Shown here: positions 50,996 through 60,594 of the stretch, in pieces | Layout of the letters: every line of letters starts with the position of its first letter | Position numbering within the stretch: position 1 is the first letter of the stretch | Source: Nakamurella flava | GTDB taxonomy: Bacteria > Actinomycetota > Actinomycetes > Mycobacteriales > Nakamurellaceae | Length of the DNA stretch: 64,000 nt | Assembly (NCBI RefSeq): GCF_005298075.1 | Contig: NZ_SZZH01000001.1 | Coordinates: 1,488,001 to 1,552,000 of the forward strand | Direction: 5' to 3' | The notes under the pieces: model-generated | The model's input: only the letters and a program-made list of their open reading frames with translations | The model's database searches: none | Told to the model about the DNA's origin: nothing | Program-made: the position numbers and the translations under genes

Positions 50996-52228
50996 TCAGT
51001 AGGGCGGGGTGCCGAAGACGGTGACCGTCGACCCGGTGGACAGCGCGTCGAAGAACGCCGCCGAGGCGTCCCACGACAGATGGATGCAGCCGTTGGACTG
51101 CCGGGACAGGCTGCCCTGGTGGAAGGCGATGTCGCCGTCGAAGAACACCGAGTTGGGCATGGGTGCGTCGTTGAAGAGGCTGGACTTGTGGTCCTTGTCC
51201 TTCCAGAACACCGCGAACGTCCCGGTCCGGGTGCGGGATCCGGCCTCGCCGGAGGTGACGGCCACCGGCCCGTAGGTGACCGCGCCGCCCGACTGCAACC
51301 AGGCCTGCTCGTTGGTGAGGTCGACGCAGGCCTGCGCGGTGGCCGGGCACGGGTTCGACGCCTGGACCGCGGCGGCGCCGGCCTGGTTGGGGTTGACCGG
51401 CGGCGCGGTGACCGTGAAGGAGCTGGTGGCGGTGGCCGGGTCGAACCGCATGTCCCCGGCGTAGGCGACGCTGACCTCGTGCTTGCCCTCGGCGGCGGCC
51501 GGCATCGTCGCGGTGAACCGGCCCTGTTCGTCGACGGCCCCCTGCCCCACCACCGCACCGTCGACGGTCACGGTCACCTGCCCGGTCGGCGACTGCGGGG
51601 TGCCGATCACCCGGGTGGGGATGGTGGCCGGCCGGCCGGGTTGCACACCCGTGACCTGGCCGATGGAGATGTCCACGTCGGTCGTGGTGGTCCGCAGGAT
51701 GAGCGAACCGGTGGCCGGTGCGATCCCCGCGTTGCCGCCGTAGCTGACGGAGTAGACGTGTTCCCCGGGATCGACCGTGTTGTAGAACGCCAGCGTGGCG
51801 GTACCACCGGCGTCCGTCGTGCCCTGGGCCAGCACGGTGCTGCCGTCGTTGACGCTGATCGGGCCGGTGAGATCGGCGCCGGGGGTGGCGGTCGGAGCCG
51901 CCGCCGTCAGCGTGAAGCTGCTGTTGTCGCCGTACCGGACAGCGGTCTTTGCCGTCGCCCCGGTGACGGTGGACGCCGCGGGGCCGGCGGGCTGCGGGGC
52001 GGGTTCGCTGGATGCCGTACTCGACCCGGGGGTCACCGATCGCTCGGTCGGCGCGGCGGACGGCGCCGGCGGTCCGGCGGTCACCGTCGTCGCCGAGGGA
52101 CTGGTCGCGGCCTGCTGACGCACCCCGTCCGCACCGCTCCCGCAGCCGGCCACCAGCAGCAGTGCCGCCGTCCCCACCAGGGCGACGCGACCCATCCCCG
52201 AGCCCCCGGCCCACCTGCTGCTGTTCAT
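50996..52228 (-). CDS. Lipoprotein L,D-transpeptidase with Ig-like repeats
   Basis: A 410-residue cell-wall crosslinking enzyme. Signal peptide with lipobox LLVAGC, a Pro/Ser/Ala linker, two Ig-like (Big_3-type) domains each ending VSYGGNAG or VAYAGDMRF, and a C-terminal YkuD domain with the catalytic motif IAFHQGSLSRQSNGCIHLSW, where Cys is the nucleophile. It forms 3-3 peptide links in peptidoglycan outside the membrane. It lies 147 bp from nhaA and is divergent from dinB. Confidence 0.9.
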   Translation of the reverse strand: MNSSRWAGGSGMGRVALVGTAALLLVAGCGSGADGVRQQAATSPSATTVTAGPPAPSAAPTERSVTPGSSTASSEPAPQPAGPAASTVTGATAKTAVRYGDNSSFTLTAAAPTATPGADLTGPISVNDGSTVLAQGTTDAGGTATLAFYNTVDPGEHVYSVSYGGNAGIAPATGSLILRTTTTDVDISIGQVTGVQPGRPATIPTRVIGTPQSPTGQVTVTVDGAVVGQGAVDEQGRFTATMPAAAEGKHEVSVAYAGDMRFDPATATSSFTVTAPPVNPNQAGAAAVQASNPCPATAQACVDLTNEQAWLQSGGAVTYGPVAVTSGEAGSRTRTGTFAVFWKDKDHKSSLFNDAPMPNSVFFDGDIAFHQGSLSRQSNGCIHLSWDASAAFFDALSTGSTVTVFGTPPY

Positions 52229-52410
52229 CGCCCTGCCCCCTGTGTCGCGTCGACCCGACCTCACGGCCGGTCGGGCGGGACAGTACCGCGCTGCCCCGAC
52301 AGCCTGGACAGTTTCGTGACCGCTCTCGCAGCGGCCACGATCGTGGTCCCGGCGGCCGGAACCGACCGGGGGTCCTTGGCCCACCGGTGGCCGCGTGCGA
52401 ACATGTGTCC

Positions 52411-53643
52411 ATGACTGGACGTCCGGACGGAGAGCGGTCCGGCCCGCCCGCGCCCCGGACGGCGGCGACGATCCTGCACGCCGATCTCGACGCGTTCTAC
52501 GCCTCGGTGGAGCAGCGGGACGACCCGTCGCTGCGGGGGCGTCCGGTGATCGTCGGCGGCGGGGTCGTGCTGGCCGCCAGCTACGAGGCCAAGGCCCGGG
52601 GGGTGCGCACGGCGATGGGCGGTGAGCGGGCCCGCCGGCTGTGCCCGGAGGCCGTCGTCGTACCGCCCCGCATGTGGGCGTACTCGGCCGCGAGCAAGGA
52701 CGTGTTCGGGGTGTTCCGACGGACCACGCCCCTGGTCGAGGCGATGTCGATTGACGAGGCCTTCCTCGACGTCGGCGGGCTGGGGCGGCTGGCGGGGGCG
52801 CCGGCCGACATCGCCGCCGGCCTGCGGCGGGCGGTGCGGGAGGAAGTCGGGCTGGCCATCACCGTGGGGGTGGCCCGGACGAAGTTCCTGGCCAAGGTGG
52901 CCAGCGGGGTCGCGAAACCCGATGGGCTGCTACTGGTCCCGCCGGAGGGCGAACTGGACTTCCTGCATCCGCTGCCGGTGCAACGCCTGTGGGGGGTCGG
53001 TCCCAAGACGACGGCCAAGCTGCACGACCACGGCATCCGCACGGTCCGTGAGGTGGCCGCTCTGGGCCGGGCGGGATTGGTCTCACTGGTCGGTCAGGCC
53101 GCCGGGCATCATCTGCACGCCCTGGCCCACAACCACGACCCGCGGGCGGTCGTGGTGGGCCACCGTCGCGGGTCGATCGGGTCCCAGCACGCCCTGGGTC
53201 ACCGCACGCGGGACCCGGCCGAGATCGACGCGGTCCTGATGGGGTGCGTCGACCGGGTGGCCCGCCGGCTCCGCGCGGCGGAACGCTCCGGCCGGACGAT
53301 CACGCTCCGACTGCGGTTCGGCGACTTCACCCGCGTGACCCGCTCGCACACGCTGGCCCGCGGGACGTCGTCCACCGAGGTCGTACTCGAGACGGCCCGT
53401 TCGCTGGTGACCGCCGCGATGCCACTCATCGGTCGGGAGGGTCTGAACCTGGTGGGCGTCGCCGTCAGTGGCTTCGACGCCGACGGTGCCGAACAGCTGG
53501 CGTTCTCGTTCGACCGCCGGGCGGACGAGCGGCTCGACCGGGCGTGGGACGCGGTGCGCGGCAGGTACGGGGCGGGGGCACTGACCCGGGGCACGCTGGT
53601 CAACCGCGGTACCGGCCTGGAGGCACCGCTCACCGACGACTGA
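52411..53643 (+). CDS. dinB: DNA polymerase IV (Y family)
   Basis: A 410-residue translesion polymerase. Catalytic acids D25 (LHADLDAFYASVEQ) and D115/E116 (MSIDEAFLDV) are present, followed by the helix-hairpin-helix thumb GVGPKTTAKL and the little-finger domain with GSIGSQHAL. A C-terminal beta-clamp-binding candidate is EQLAFSF. The ATG at 52411 is chosen; no SOS box is visible upstream. Confidence 0.94.
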   Translation: MTGRPDGERSGPPAPRTAATILHADLDAFYASVEQRDDPSLRGRPVIVGGGVVLAASYEAKARGVRTAMGGERARRLCPEAVVVPPRMWAYSAASKDVFGVFRRTTPLVEAMSIDEAFLDVGGLGRLAGAPADIAAGLRRAVREEVGLAITVGVARTKFLAKVASGVAKPDGLLLVPPEGELDFLHPLPVQRLWGVGPKTTAKLHDHGIRTVREVAALGRAGLVSLVGQAAGHHLHALAHNHDPRAVVVGHRRGSIGSQHALGHRTRDPAEIDAVLMGCVDRVARRLRAAERSGRTITLRLRFGDFTRVTRSHTLARGTSSTEVVLETARSLVTAAMPLIGREGLNLVGVAVSGFDADGAEQLAFSFDRRADERLDRAWDAVRGRYGAGALTRGTLVNRGTGLEAPLTDD

Positions 53644-53682
53644 CCGGAACCCGCTGTCGGTGACCCGTGGGAGGGTGCGGCC

Positions 53683-54543
53683 ATGAGCGAGATCGCCGGC
53701 CGCGGGGCCACCGGACTGCGTACTGGTGTCGTCATCAGTCAGGCCACCGTGCACGAGTTCGTGGACCTGGCGGTGGCCGCTGAACAGGCCGGGTGGGACG
53801 CCGTCTTCACCTGGGAGGCGGTCTGGGGACAGGACGCCTGGGTGACGCTGGCCGCGGCGGCCGTGCGCACCGAGCGGATCCGGCTGGGCACGCTGCTCAC
53901 CCCGCTCCCCCGGGTCCGCCCGTGGGAGTTGGCCGGCCGGGCCGCCACGCTCGACCAGCTCTCCGGGGGCCGGATGCAGCTGGCCGTCGGGATGGGCGCC
54001 CTGCACGACAACTGGCTGGCCTTCGAACGGGACGAAGGCCGCCGGACGCGCGCTGAGAAGCTCGATGAGGGACTTGCTGTCTATGACGGATTGATGCGCG
54101 GCCAGCCGTTCAGCTTCACCGGCCAGCACTATCAGGTCCGCCCCACCGACCTCATGAACCCGCCGCCGCCCGTGCAGCGACCCCGGGTGCCGGTCTGGGT
54201 GGTGGGCGCCCACCCGGCCCGTCGCTCACTGGCCCGCGCCGCTCGGTGGGACGGGCTGCTGGCCACGAAGGTCGGGTTCAGTGAGACCACCGCATTCGGC
54301 CCGTCGGACCTGGCGGACGTGGTCGCCGCCGTTCGGCCGCTGCGGGAGGAAGCCGGCCTGCCCTGGGCCGGATATGACGTGGTCGCCGAAGGGGTGAGCG
54401 GTCCCGGCTCGGCCGGCGACGGTTGGGTGGCGGAATGGGTCGCCGCCGGCGCCAACTGGTGGGTCGAGTCGGACTGGACGATGGGCGACGACGCCGTCGC
54501 CCGGCACCGTCGAAGGATCGACGCCGGTCCACCCCGGGTTTGA
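53683..54543 (+). CDS. LLM-class flavin (probably F420)-dependent oxidoreductase
   Basis: A 286-residue luciferase-like TIM barrel. LGTLLTPLPRVRPWELAGRAATLDQLSGGR, split around the conserved PWELAGRAATLD block, and VGMGALHDNW are family features. F420 is likely as cofactor because FbiC is encoded in the window, but FMN cannot be excluded. Substrate unknown. It lies 39 bp after dinB with GGAGGG before the ATG. Confidence 0.87.
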   Translation: MSEIAGRGATGLRTGVVISQATVHEFVDLAVAAEQAGWDAVFTWEAVWGQDAWVTLAAAAVRTERIRLGTLLTPLPRVRPWELAGRAATLDQLSGGRMQLAVGMGALHDNWLAFERDEGRRTRAEKLDEGLAVYDGLMRGQPFSFTGQHYQVRPTDLMNPPPPVQRPRVPVWVVGAHPARRSLARAARWDGLLATKVGFSETTAFGPSDLADVVAAVRPLREEAGLPWAGYDVVAEGVSGPGSAGDGWVAEWVAAGANWWVESDWTMGDDAVARHRRRIDAGPPRV

Positions 54544-54572
54544 CGCGACGAGCCGACGACCGCTCGGCCCCG

Positions 54573-56231
54573 TCATTCCGCGAACGCGTCGGGCAGCTCC
54601 AGCTGCACCTCGCAACCGCCTCCGTCCCGGCGGCGGATCGTCACCGTTCCGCCGTACGCCTCCGCCCGGGCTCGCATGGTCGAGATGCCGAAGTGCCCGT
54701 CCGGCGAGGACTCCCGGTCGCATCCGATGCCGTCGTCCTGGACGACGACGACGAGCAGCGGTCCGCGCCGTTCACCGGCGACGGTCAGCTGGCGGGCCTG
54801 GGCGTGTCGGCGGGTGTTCATGATCGCTTCCCGCACGACCCGGTACCCGGTCGAGGCTGCCGCCGGAAGGAGCGGATCGGCCGCCGCCCGGACGGTCACC
54901 CGGACGCCGGTACCCATGAAGAGCACCTGGGCGATCTCCCGGATCGCCGGCCACAGCCCAGCGCGCAGATCCGGCGGGGTCAGGCCGACTTTCATCAGAT
55001 CGCGCAGCCGTTGTCCGGCCTGCTCCAGCAGGTCGAGCGAACGCTCGATCTCGTCCCGGGTCCCTGGGTCGAGATGCGGCGCGACCAGGTCCAGACGCAG
55101 GGTCGCGGCCACGATGAGCTGCAGGGGGTCGTCGTGGACCACCTCGGCGACGAGCGAGCGCTCGCGGTCCTCGACGTCCTCGAGCTGTTCCAACAGTTCG
55201 TCGCGCTGCTCCCGCAGGTCCTCGCGTTCGTCGACCAGTCGGTGGAGCCGCTCGGCCCGGGCGTGAAGGAGGCGGCGTGCGCGGGCCTGCGCCACGGCCG
55301 CGCCGGCTCCATCGGCCAGCACCTGCAGCAGTCCCTGATCGGCGGGGTCGAAACAGCCGGCAGTGTCGGGTCGGAACACGGCCAGTGCGCCGGCGACCCG
55401 ACCGCTCAGGCGGATGGGGGCCGTCAGATGGTGGGTCACCGACATCTCCGCGAGCGAGAAGATCGACGCGACGGCGGATCGTCGGCTCGGAGGGTGACCC
55501 TGGCAGCTGCGCGGCAGCGCGGTCACCGCGGCCTGATCGACGTCCCGCACGGGCCGCCCGCCGGCCGCACCAGGCTCTTCCCCGGTCGGCCGGCGCGGCA
55601 TCGATGCCTCATCGTCGGCGGGTTGCCGATCGACGGTGACGCCCCGGGGATCAGGTGGAGCCACGATGTCGTAGTCGCAGCCGTCGCCCTCGGTGTTCAG
55701 AACGATCATGTGTGCGGAGCCACCGAGGGAAGCGGCGACCAGTCGGGTGATGCGATGCAGCAGTTCGCCGGGCCGGGCGCTAGCGGCCATGGCCGCGCCC
55801 ACCTGCCCGAGAACCAGCAACCGATCGGTGGTGGCCTGCGCCACCGACCGCTCCTGCAGTCGAGCCACGTCGACGCTCGCCGTGACGTCCATGTGCCAGG
55901 CACGAGCCGGGCGACGGTCCGCGGAGGCTCCGTCCGGCCGGACGACCGCCTGCAGGTGTCTCGGCTCCCCGGTGCTGCCGTGCACGATGCGGTAGGTGAC
56001 GACGCGGTGCGCCGGACCGAGACCGGTCATCCACGTTTCCCAGGTCAGTGCGGCGGCCGGGCCGCCGACCGGCAGCACGGGATCCACGAGCACACTCGGC
56101 GCCTCGTGCTGCTCCACCCCCCACAGCATCAGCAGGTCGCGGTCGAACTGCCATCCGGACCCGTCCGTCCATTGGCTCCCGCCGATGACGGGCGGTGGTG
56201 CGGTCGGGCCCCCGTCGGAGTCCTGGTGCAT
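54573..56231 (-). CDS. Sensor histidine kinase with PAS-like and GAF domains (NarL type)
   Basis: A 552-residue soluble kinase. An N-terminal PAS-like region (residues 1-120), a GAF domain (about 140-310), a coiled coil rich in Glu/Arg, then a HisKA_3-type dimer domain with the phospho-His in VAEVVHDDPLQL. The ATPase domain follows with REAIMNTRRHAQA (N box), VQDDGIGCD and HFGISTMRARAEAYGG. No response regulator adjoins it. The ATG at 56231 has AGGGG upstream; an in-frame GTG at 56261 is the alternative. Confidence 0.85.
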   Translation of the reverse strand: MHQDSDGGPTAPPPVIGGSQWTDGSGWQFDRDLLMLWGVEQHEAPSVLVDPVLPVGGPAAALTWETWMTGLGPAHRVVTYRIVHGSTGEPRHLQAVVRPDGASADRRPARAWHMDVTASVDVARLQERSVAQATTDRLLVLGQVGAAMAASARPGELLHRITRLVAASLGGSAHMIVLNTEGDGCDYDIVAPPDPRGVTVDRQPADDEASMPRRPTGEEPGAAGGRPVRDVDQAAVTALPRSCQGHPPSRRSAVASIFSLAEMSVTHHLTAPIRLSGRVAGALAVFRPDTAGCFDPADQGLLQVLADGAGAAVAQARARRLLHARAERLHRLVDEREDLREQRDELLEQLEDVEDRERSLVAEVVHDDPLQLIVAATLRLDLVAPHLDPGTRDEIERSLDLLEQAGQRLRDLMKVGLTPPDLRAGLWPAIREIAQVLFMGTGVRVTVRAAADPLLPAAASTGYRVVREAIMNTRRHAQARQLTVAGERRGPLLVVVVQDDGIGCDRESSPDGHFGISTMRARAEAYGGTVTIRRRDGGGCEVQLELPDAFAE

Positions 56232-56680
56232 GTCGATCACCCCTGTCTCGGCTCGGATCACACCTCCGGACCGTAGGTCTGACCCAGCCCGAATTGCCGC
56301 CTATGACGCTTCTGTCACCTGACCGGTATGCCTGACCACCCCGTGGCCCCCACGGAGCCCGCGGGCCACCCGCCGGACACCACGAACCAACCGGACGGCG
56401 GAGCGGCTGCCGGTGGGCGCGAACCCCATTCCACGTAACGACGAACCCCGTTCCCTCCCGGGGAAGAGCCGGCCGGGAATGAACCATTCCGGGCGGTCGC
56501 GATCCACGAATCGCGAACAGTGATCACCGCATCGAGATATCCGGCATGCCGAAACTCTTCGCAACGAGGGCCATTGCCGGGGAGTTGTCCACAGCCGGAC
56601 GATCACGTATTCATGGCTTTCACATCTGCTGGTTAACCTCCGGTCGTCCGCAGTTCGGCACCGATAGGAGGAGGCACGTC
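56232..56680. other. Divergent intergenic region between the kinase and tadB
   Basis: 449 bp that must hold promoters for both genes. A 36-residue frame at 56328-56438 (+) is Pro/Gly-rich and not convincing. GGAGGAGG at 56668-56675 is the tadB ribosome site. No terminator, operator or RNA gene was recognised. Confidence 0.5.
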
Positions 56681-57538
56681 ATGGGAGCACTCGTCGGCCT
56701 GCTCCTCGGTGTCGGTCTGCTCCTGGCGTGGACGGGCGTCACCCGCCGCAACCGTCCCGACCAACCGCGCCGTGATCACTTCCGCCGCACCCGCGAACAC
56801 CTGCACCAGGCCGGCCTGACGACCATCAGCCCGGGCCAACTCATTGCGCTGCAGGCACTCTCCCTGCTACTGATCGGGCTGTTGACCCTCCTGGTCACCA
56901 CTTCGGTCAGCGTCTCGACGCTGTTCGCCGTCGCGGGAGCCGCCCTGCCCCGCATGCTGGTCAACCGCCTGCGTCACCGCCGGCAGGCCGACCTCCGGGA
57001 GCTCTGGCCCGAGGTCGTCGACAATCTCACCTCCGGGGTGCGGGCCGGCCTGTCCCTTCCCGAAGCGCTGGCCGCCATCGGTACACGGGGACCCGAACAA
57101 CTGCGGGAGCCATTTCGGCAATTTGGCTCGGACTACCGCACGACGGGCCATTTCACCACCAGTCTCGATCGCCTGAAGAACGCCCTGGCCGACCCGGTCG
57201 GCGATCGGATCTGCGAATCGCTGCGCGTGGCCCGGGAGGTGGGCGGTACCGATCTCGGCCGGCTGCTGGCCACCCTGTCCGGGTTCCTCCGTGACGACGC
57301 CCGGACGCGCGCGGAACTGCTGGCCCGGCAGACGTGGTCGGTGAACGCGGCACGCATGGCGGTGGCCGCACCGTGGTTGGTGCTGCTGCTACTGGCCACC
57401 CAACCGACCACCCTGCAGGCCTACGACTCCCCGACCGGCACCGCCATCCTGGTCGGCGGGGCGGTGCTGTCGGTCGTCGCGTACCGCGTGATGATCCGGA
57501 TCGGGCGACTGCCGGAAGACCGGCGGGTGCTGCAGTGA
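56681..57538 (+). CDS. tadB: Tad/Flp pilus assembly protein TadB
   Basis: A 285-residue type II secretion F-domain membrane protein, part of the inner-membrane platform on which the TadA ATPase works. A first membrane segment (3-20) is followed by a pair near 55-95 and a C-terminal pair; the F-domain core is ELWPEVVDNLTSGVRAGLSL, LRVAREVGGTDLGRLL. The ATG at 56681 has GGAGGAGG upstream. tadC overlaps its stop by GTGA. tadA lies 11.4 kb away, which is unusual. Confidence 0.92.
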   Translation: MGALVGLLLGVGLLLAWTGVTRRNRPDQPRRDHFRRTREHLHQAGLTTISPGQLIALQALSLLLIGLLTLLVTTSVSVSTLFAVAGAALPRMLVNRLRHRRQADLRELWPEVVDNLTSGVRAGLSLPEALAAIGTRGPEQLREPFRQFGSDYRTTGHFTTSLDRLKNALADPVGDRICESLRVAREVGGTDLGRLLATLSGFLRDDARTRAELLARQTWSVNAARMAVAAPWLVLLLLATQPTTLQAYDSPTGTAILVGGAVLSVVAYRVMIRIGRLPEDRRVLQ

Positions 57539-58401
57539 CGGTCCTGGTCGGTGCGCTCCTCGGCGGGCTGGTGGCCGTCGGCGTGCTCGTCGCCGTCTTC
57601 GGTGCGCCCCCGATGCGTCGCACCACCCTGGCGGACCGCATCGCCCCCTACCTCAGCGACGCTCCACCCCCCTCGCGCCTGCTCACCGGCGACCCGTCGA
57701 CGGGCACCCGTTCCGCGCTCGTGGTCCTGCTGCGGCCTTTCGTCCGGGACACCGGACGTCTCATCGACCGGCTCCTCGGCGGACGTCAGTCGGTGGAGCA
57801 ACGGCTGGCTGCGCTCGGCTCGTCGCAGACGGTCGACGGCTTCCGCGTGGAGCAGGTGCTCTGGGGAGCCATGGGCGCCGGCGGCGCGATCGCGCTGAGT
57901 TTGCTGGCCGTGCTCTTCGGCCAGAGCAATCCACTCGCCCTGCTGCTGGTCATCGTGGTTGCGGCGGTCAGCGGCGTGCTGGCCCGCGACTGGTGGTTGA
58001 CGCGTGAGGTCGAGCGGCAGGACCGCGAGATCCTGGCCGAGTTCCCCGTCATCGCCGAGATGCTGGCCCTGGCGGTCGCCGCCGGCGAAGGACCGATCGG
58101 GGCACTCGACCGGATCACGACACTGGCCCACGGCCCGCTCATCGATCAGCTCTCCAGCGTGCTCGCCTCGGCCCGGTCGGGCACCCCGCTGCTGACGGCA
58201 CTGTCCGACCTGCGCGACCGCACCCGGCTGGAGCCGCTCGCCCGGTTCGTCGACGGCATGGCCGTGGCGATCGAGCGCGGCACCCCGCTGTCGGACGTGC
58301 TGCGGGCCCAGGCCGCCGACGCCCGCGCGGCAGCCAAGCGGGAGCTGCTCGAGGCCGGCGGCCGCCGGGAGATTGCGATGATGATGCCGGTCAATAGCTA
58401 G
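57535..58401 (+). pseudogene. tadC: Truncated tadC, interrupted by element 2
   Basis: 288 codons of TadC, the second membrane platform protein of the Tad pilus. It runs normally through AEFPVIAEMLALAVAAGEGP and RREIAMMMPV, where the family continues with a last membrane segment of the type VFLILPVTVLFA. Here NS and a TAG follow, and a serine recombinase begins 16 bp later. The loss removes the final membrane segment, so the protein is probably inactive. GTG start overlapping the tadB stop. Confidence 0.9.
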
Positions 58402-58416
58402 CCGTAATCTTTCTGC

Positions 58417-59811
58417 ATGACAGCTGACCTACCGGCCGGGATCTACGCGCGAATCTCATCCGACGATGAGGGCCTCGGCCTCGGCGTCCAACGTCAGATC
58501 ACCGACTGCCGGACGGAAGCCCAACGGCGGGGCTGGACTGTCACCAGCGAGTACGTCGACAACGACGTCAGCGCGACCCGATCCAAGGTCCGCCCCGAGT
58601 ACCAGCGGATGCTCCGTGACGTCGTCAACGGCCGAATCAAAGCCGTCGTGGTGTGGGACGTGGACCGCCTCACCCGCACCCCCCGCGAACTCGAGGACGT
58701 CATCGACCTCGCCGACCGCCAAGGCCTCGCGCTTGCGTCCGTCGGCGGAGACATCGACCTCTCCACCCCGCAGGGCCGACTGACCGCACGGCTCAAGGGC
58801 TCCGTCGCGCGCCACGAAACGGAACAGCAGTCCCGTCGGCTGCGTCGCAAGTTCGATGACCGAGCCGCGGAGGGCCGCCGGCACGGGCGTGTCCCGTACG
58901 GGTACGCCCCATCGGCCGACGGGCCGGACCAGCTCGACCCCCACCAGGCTGGGGTCATCGCCCTCGCCGCAAAAATGCTGCTCGCCGGCCAATCGCTGCG
59001 TGCTGTCACCGCCGAACTCAACCGGCGGGGTGAGCCGACCCCGCGGGGATCGGGTGTGTGGACATCGACTCAGCTGCGTCAGGTGCTGCTGCGTCCGCGG
59101 AATGCTGGCCTTCGCGTGCACCGAGGATCCGTGCTGGGCCCCGGCGACTGGCCCCCCGTCTATGACGTCGACGTGCACGACCGGGTGCTCGCCCTGCTGA
59201 CGGACCCGACCCGGCGAACGTCGCGCGGCGCGGAGCGAAAGCACTTGCTGTCTGGTCTGGCGATCTGCGGTCGGTGCGGGGACGACGACATCATCGTGAA
59301 TGTGGGCCGCAAGTCGAGGGGCAAGACGCAGCCACCCGCTTACGTGTGTCGGTCGTGCACGCGGGTCCGCCGAAAACAGGCCGCCGTCGACGAGGTTGTT
59401 GAAGGGGTGGTCGTGGCGCGGCTCCAGCTGCCTGATGCGCTGGCGGTGTTGGCGGCGGGTGATCCTTTGGTGGTCGAGTCGGCGAGGGCTGAAGCAGCTG
59501 CTCTGGAGGCTCGGCTCGGACTTGCGGCCGATCAGTTCGCTGACGGGGCGATTACCGGCGACCAGTTGCAGCGGATCTCCGCGAAGCTGCGTCCGCAGAT
59601 TGACCACGCGAAGGAGCGAATGAACGCCGCGATGCCGACCCCAGGGATGGCCGAGCTGGCCGGCGTCGACGCAGGGTCCCGGTGGAGCGTTGCGCCGTTG
59701 GAGGTTCGACGTGCTGTTATCGACGCGCTGTGCACCGTGACGATCATGCCGGCTGGGCCGGGGAAACCGTTCGACCCGGAATCCGTCCGCATTCAGTGGA
59801 GGTCATCATGA
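58417..59811 (+). CDS. Large serine recombinase, integrase of element 2
   Basis: A 464-residue recombinase with nucleophile S14 (GIYARISSDDEG), WDVDRLTRTPRELED, RLTARLKGSVARHETEQQSRR, a recombinase domain and a short zinc ribbon (LAICGRCG ... YVCRSC), then a coiled coil. It is clearly different in sequence from the element 1 enzyme. The ATG is about 20 bp from the junction, with no ribosome site or room for a promoter, so in the integrated state it relies on tadBC transcription. Its stop overlaps the next start in ATGA. Confidence 0.93.
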   Translation: MTADLPAGIYARISSDDEGLGLGVQRQITDCRTEAQRRGWTVTSEYVDNDVSATRSKVRPEYQRMLRDVVNGRIKAVVVWDVDRLTRTPRELEDVIDLADRQGLALASVGGDIDLSTPQGRLTARLKGSVARHETEQQSRRLRRKFDDRAAEGRRHGRVPYGYAPSADGPDQLDPHQAGVIALAAKMLLAGQSLRAVTAELNRRGEPTPRGSGVWTSTQLRQVLLRPRNAGLRVHRGSVLGPGDWPPVYDVDVHDRVLALLTDPTRRTSRGAERKHLLSGLAICGRCGDDDIIVNVGRKSRGKTQPPAYVCRSCTRVRRKQAAVDEVVEGVVVARLQLPDALAVLAAGDPLVVESARAEAAALEARLGLAADQFADGAITGDQLQRISAKLRPQIDHAKERMNAAMPTPGMAELAGVDAGSRWSVAPLEVRRAVIDALCTVTIMPAGPGKPFDPESVRIQWRSS

Positions 59812-60260
59812 CCCGCCGCCGAATCACGGTGGTTTGCGACCGCCACGAACCAGCTGCACTGATCGGGGTGCTCTTTCCGCCCACTCGTGGTCCCGCGAGT
59901 CAGGAGGAACTGACGGCGGCCGTCCAACAATGGATCAGCCTGTTCAGTTGGACCGAACCCAACCTTCCAGCGGACGAAGCTCTCCAGAAGGCGGAGCGAT
60001 TGGCTCGGAAGAACGAACGCGCGCAAACCGAGATCACGTACGAGTCGAACCGGGACCGCCGCACGAGGGCAGGGACGTTCAGGACGACCGTCCGTGACGG
60101 CATCTACGCCGAGACTGGTCGAGACAACCAGCGCTACTTCGTCTTTCGGTGTAAGCGATGCGGTCCGAGGATGAGCAAGACCGTTCGCGATAGTCGGTTG
60201 GTAGAGATCCTGAGCAGCCTCGGCGCGCCGGAGGACCGAGTGTTGCTGTCCGCCCTCTAA
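59808..60260 (+). CDS. Hypothetical protein with C-terminal CxxC
   Basis: 150 residues, MTRRRITVVCDRHEPAALIG, a helical middle and FRCKRCGPRMSKTVRDSRL near the end, half of a zinc site. It overlaps the recombinase stop by ATGA, with GGAGG upstream inside that gene, so it is coupled to the integrase. Function unknown; a role with the integrase is possible. Confidence 0.65.
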   Translation: MTRRRITVVCDRHEPAALIGVLFPPTRGPASQEELTAAVQQWISLFSWTEPNLPADEALQKAERLARKNERAQTEITYESNRDRRTRAGTFRTTVRDGIYAETGRDNQRYFVFRCKRCGPRMSKTVRDSRLVEILSSLGAPEDRVLLSAL

Positions 60261-60381
60261 CGCATGTAGCCTTTCGCCTACAAGGGAATAGGTCCGCCGG
60301 AAGGGCCTCACGTACTCCGGGTAGCGCGTCCCACCGATCACGGGAAGACGCGGTATCTCTCCGCACCCGGAGGCGGACCCT

Positions 60382-60594
60382 GTGGCATGGACCCACACTC
60401 GCAGCGAACTCGGCAACGCCATCAAATTGGGCGCCGACGAAAAGACTGTCGCCGATCTTCGCAGACAGCTTCGCGCTGACAAGCTCGCCGAACACATCAA
60501 GAAGGTCGTCGATCAAGCTCCGCCGCTGACGGCTGAACAGCGCGACCGGCTCGCCGCACTCCTCCGCGCTGGCGGTGGCAATGCCGCAGCCTGA
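60382..60594 (+). CDS. Small helical hypothetical protein
   Basis: 70 residues from a GTG start, MAWTHTRSELGNAIKLGADE, followed by VADLRRQLRADKLAEHIKKV, almost wholly helical. Small proteins of this pattern precede replication genes in actinobacterial elements. CGGAGGCGG lies upstream. Confidence 0.6.
   Translation: MAWTHTRSELGNAIKLGADEKTVADLRRQLRADKLAEHIKKVVDQAPPLTAEQRDRLAALLRAGGGNAAA

Noticed and set aside
50535-52412. A 625-codon frame overlapping nhaA and the L,D-transpeptidase gene
   Set aside because: It is on the same strand as two well-supported genes but in another frame and is almost all Arg, Gly and Pro.
56328-56438. A 36-residue frame between the kinase and tadB
   Set aside because: Pro/Gly-rich, no ribosome site, no resemblance to Flp pilins.
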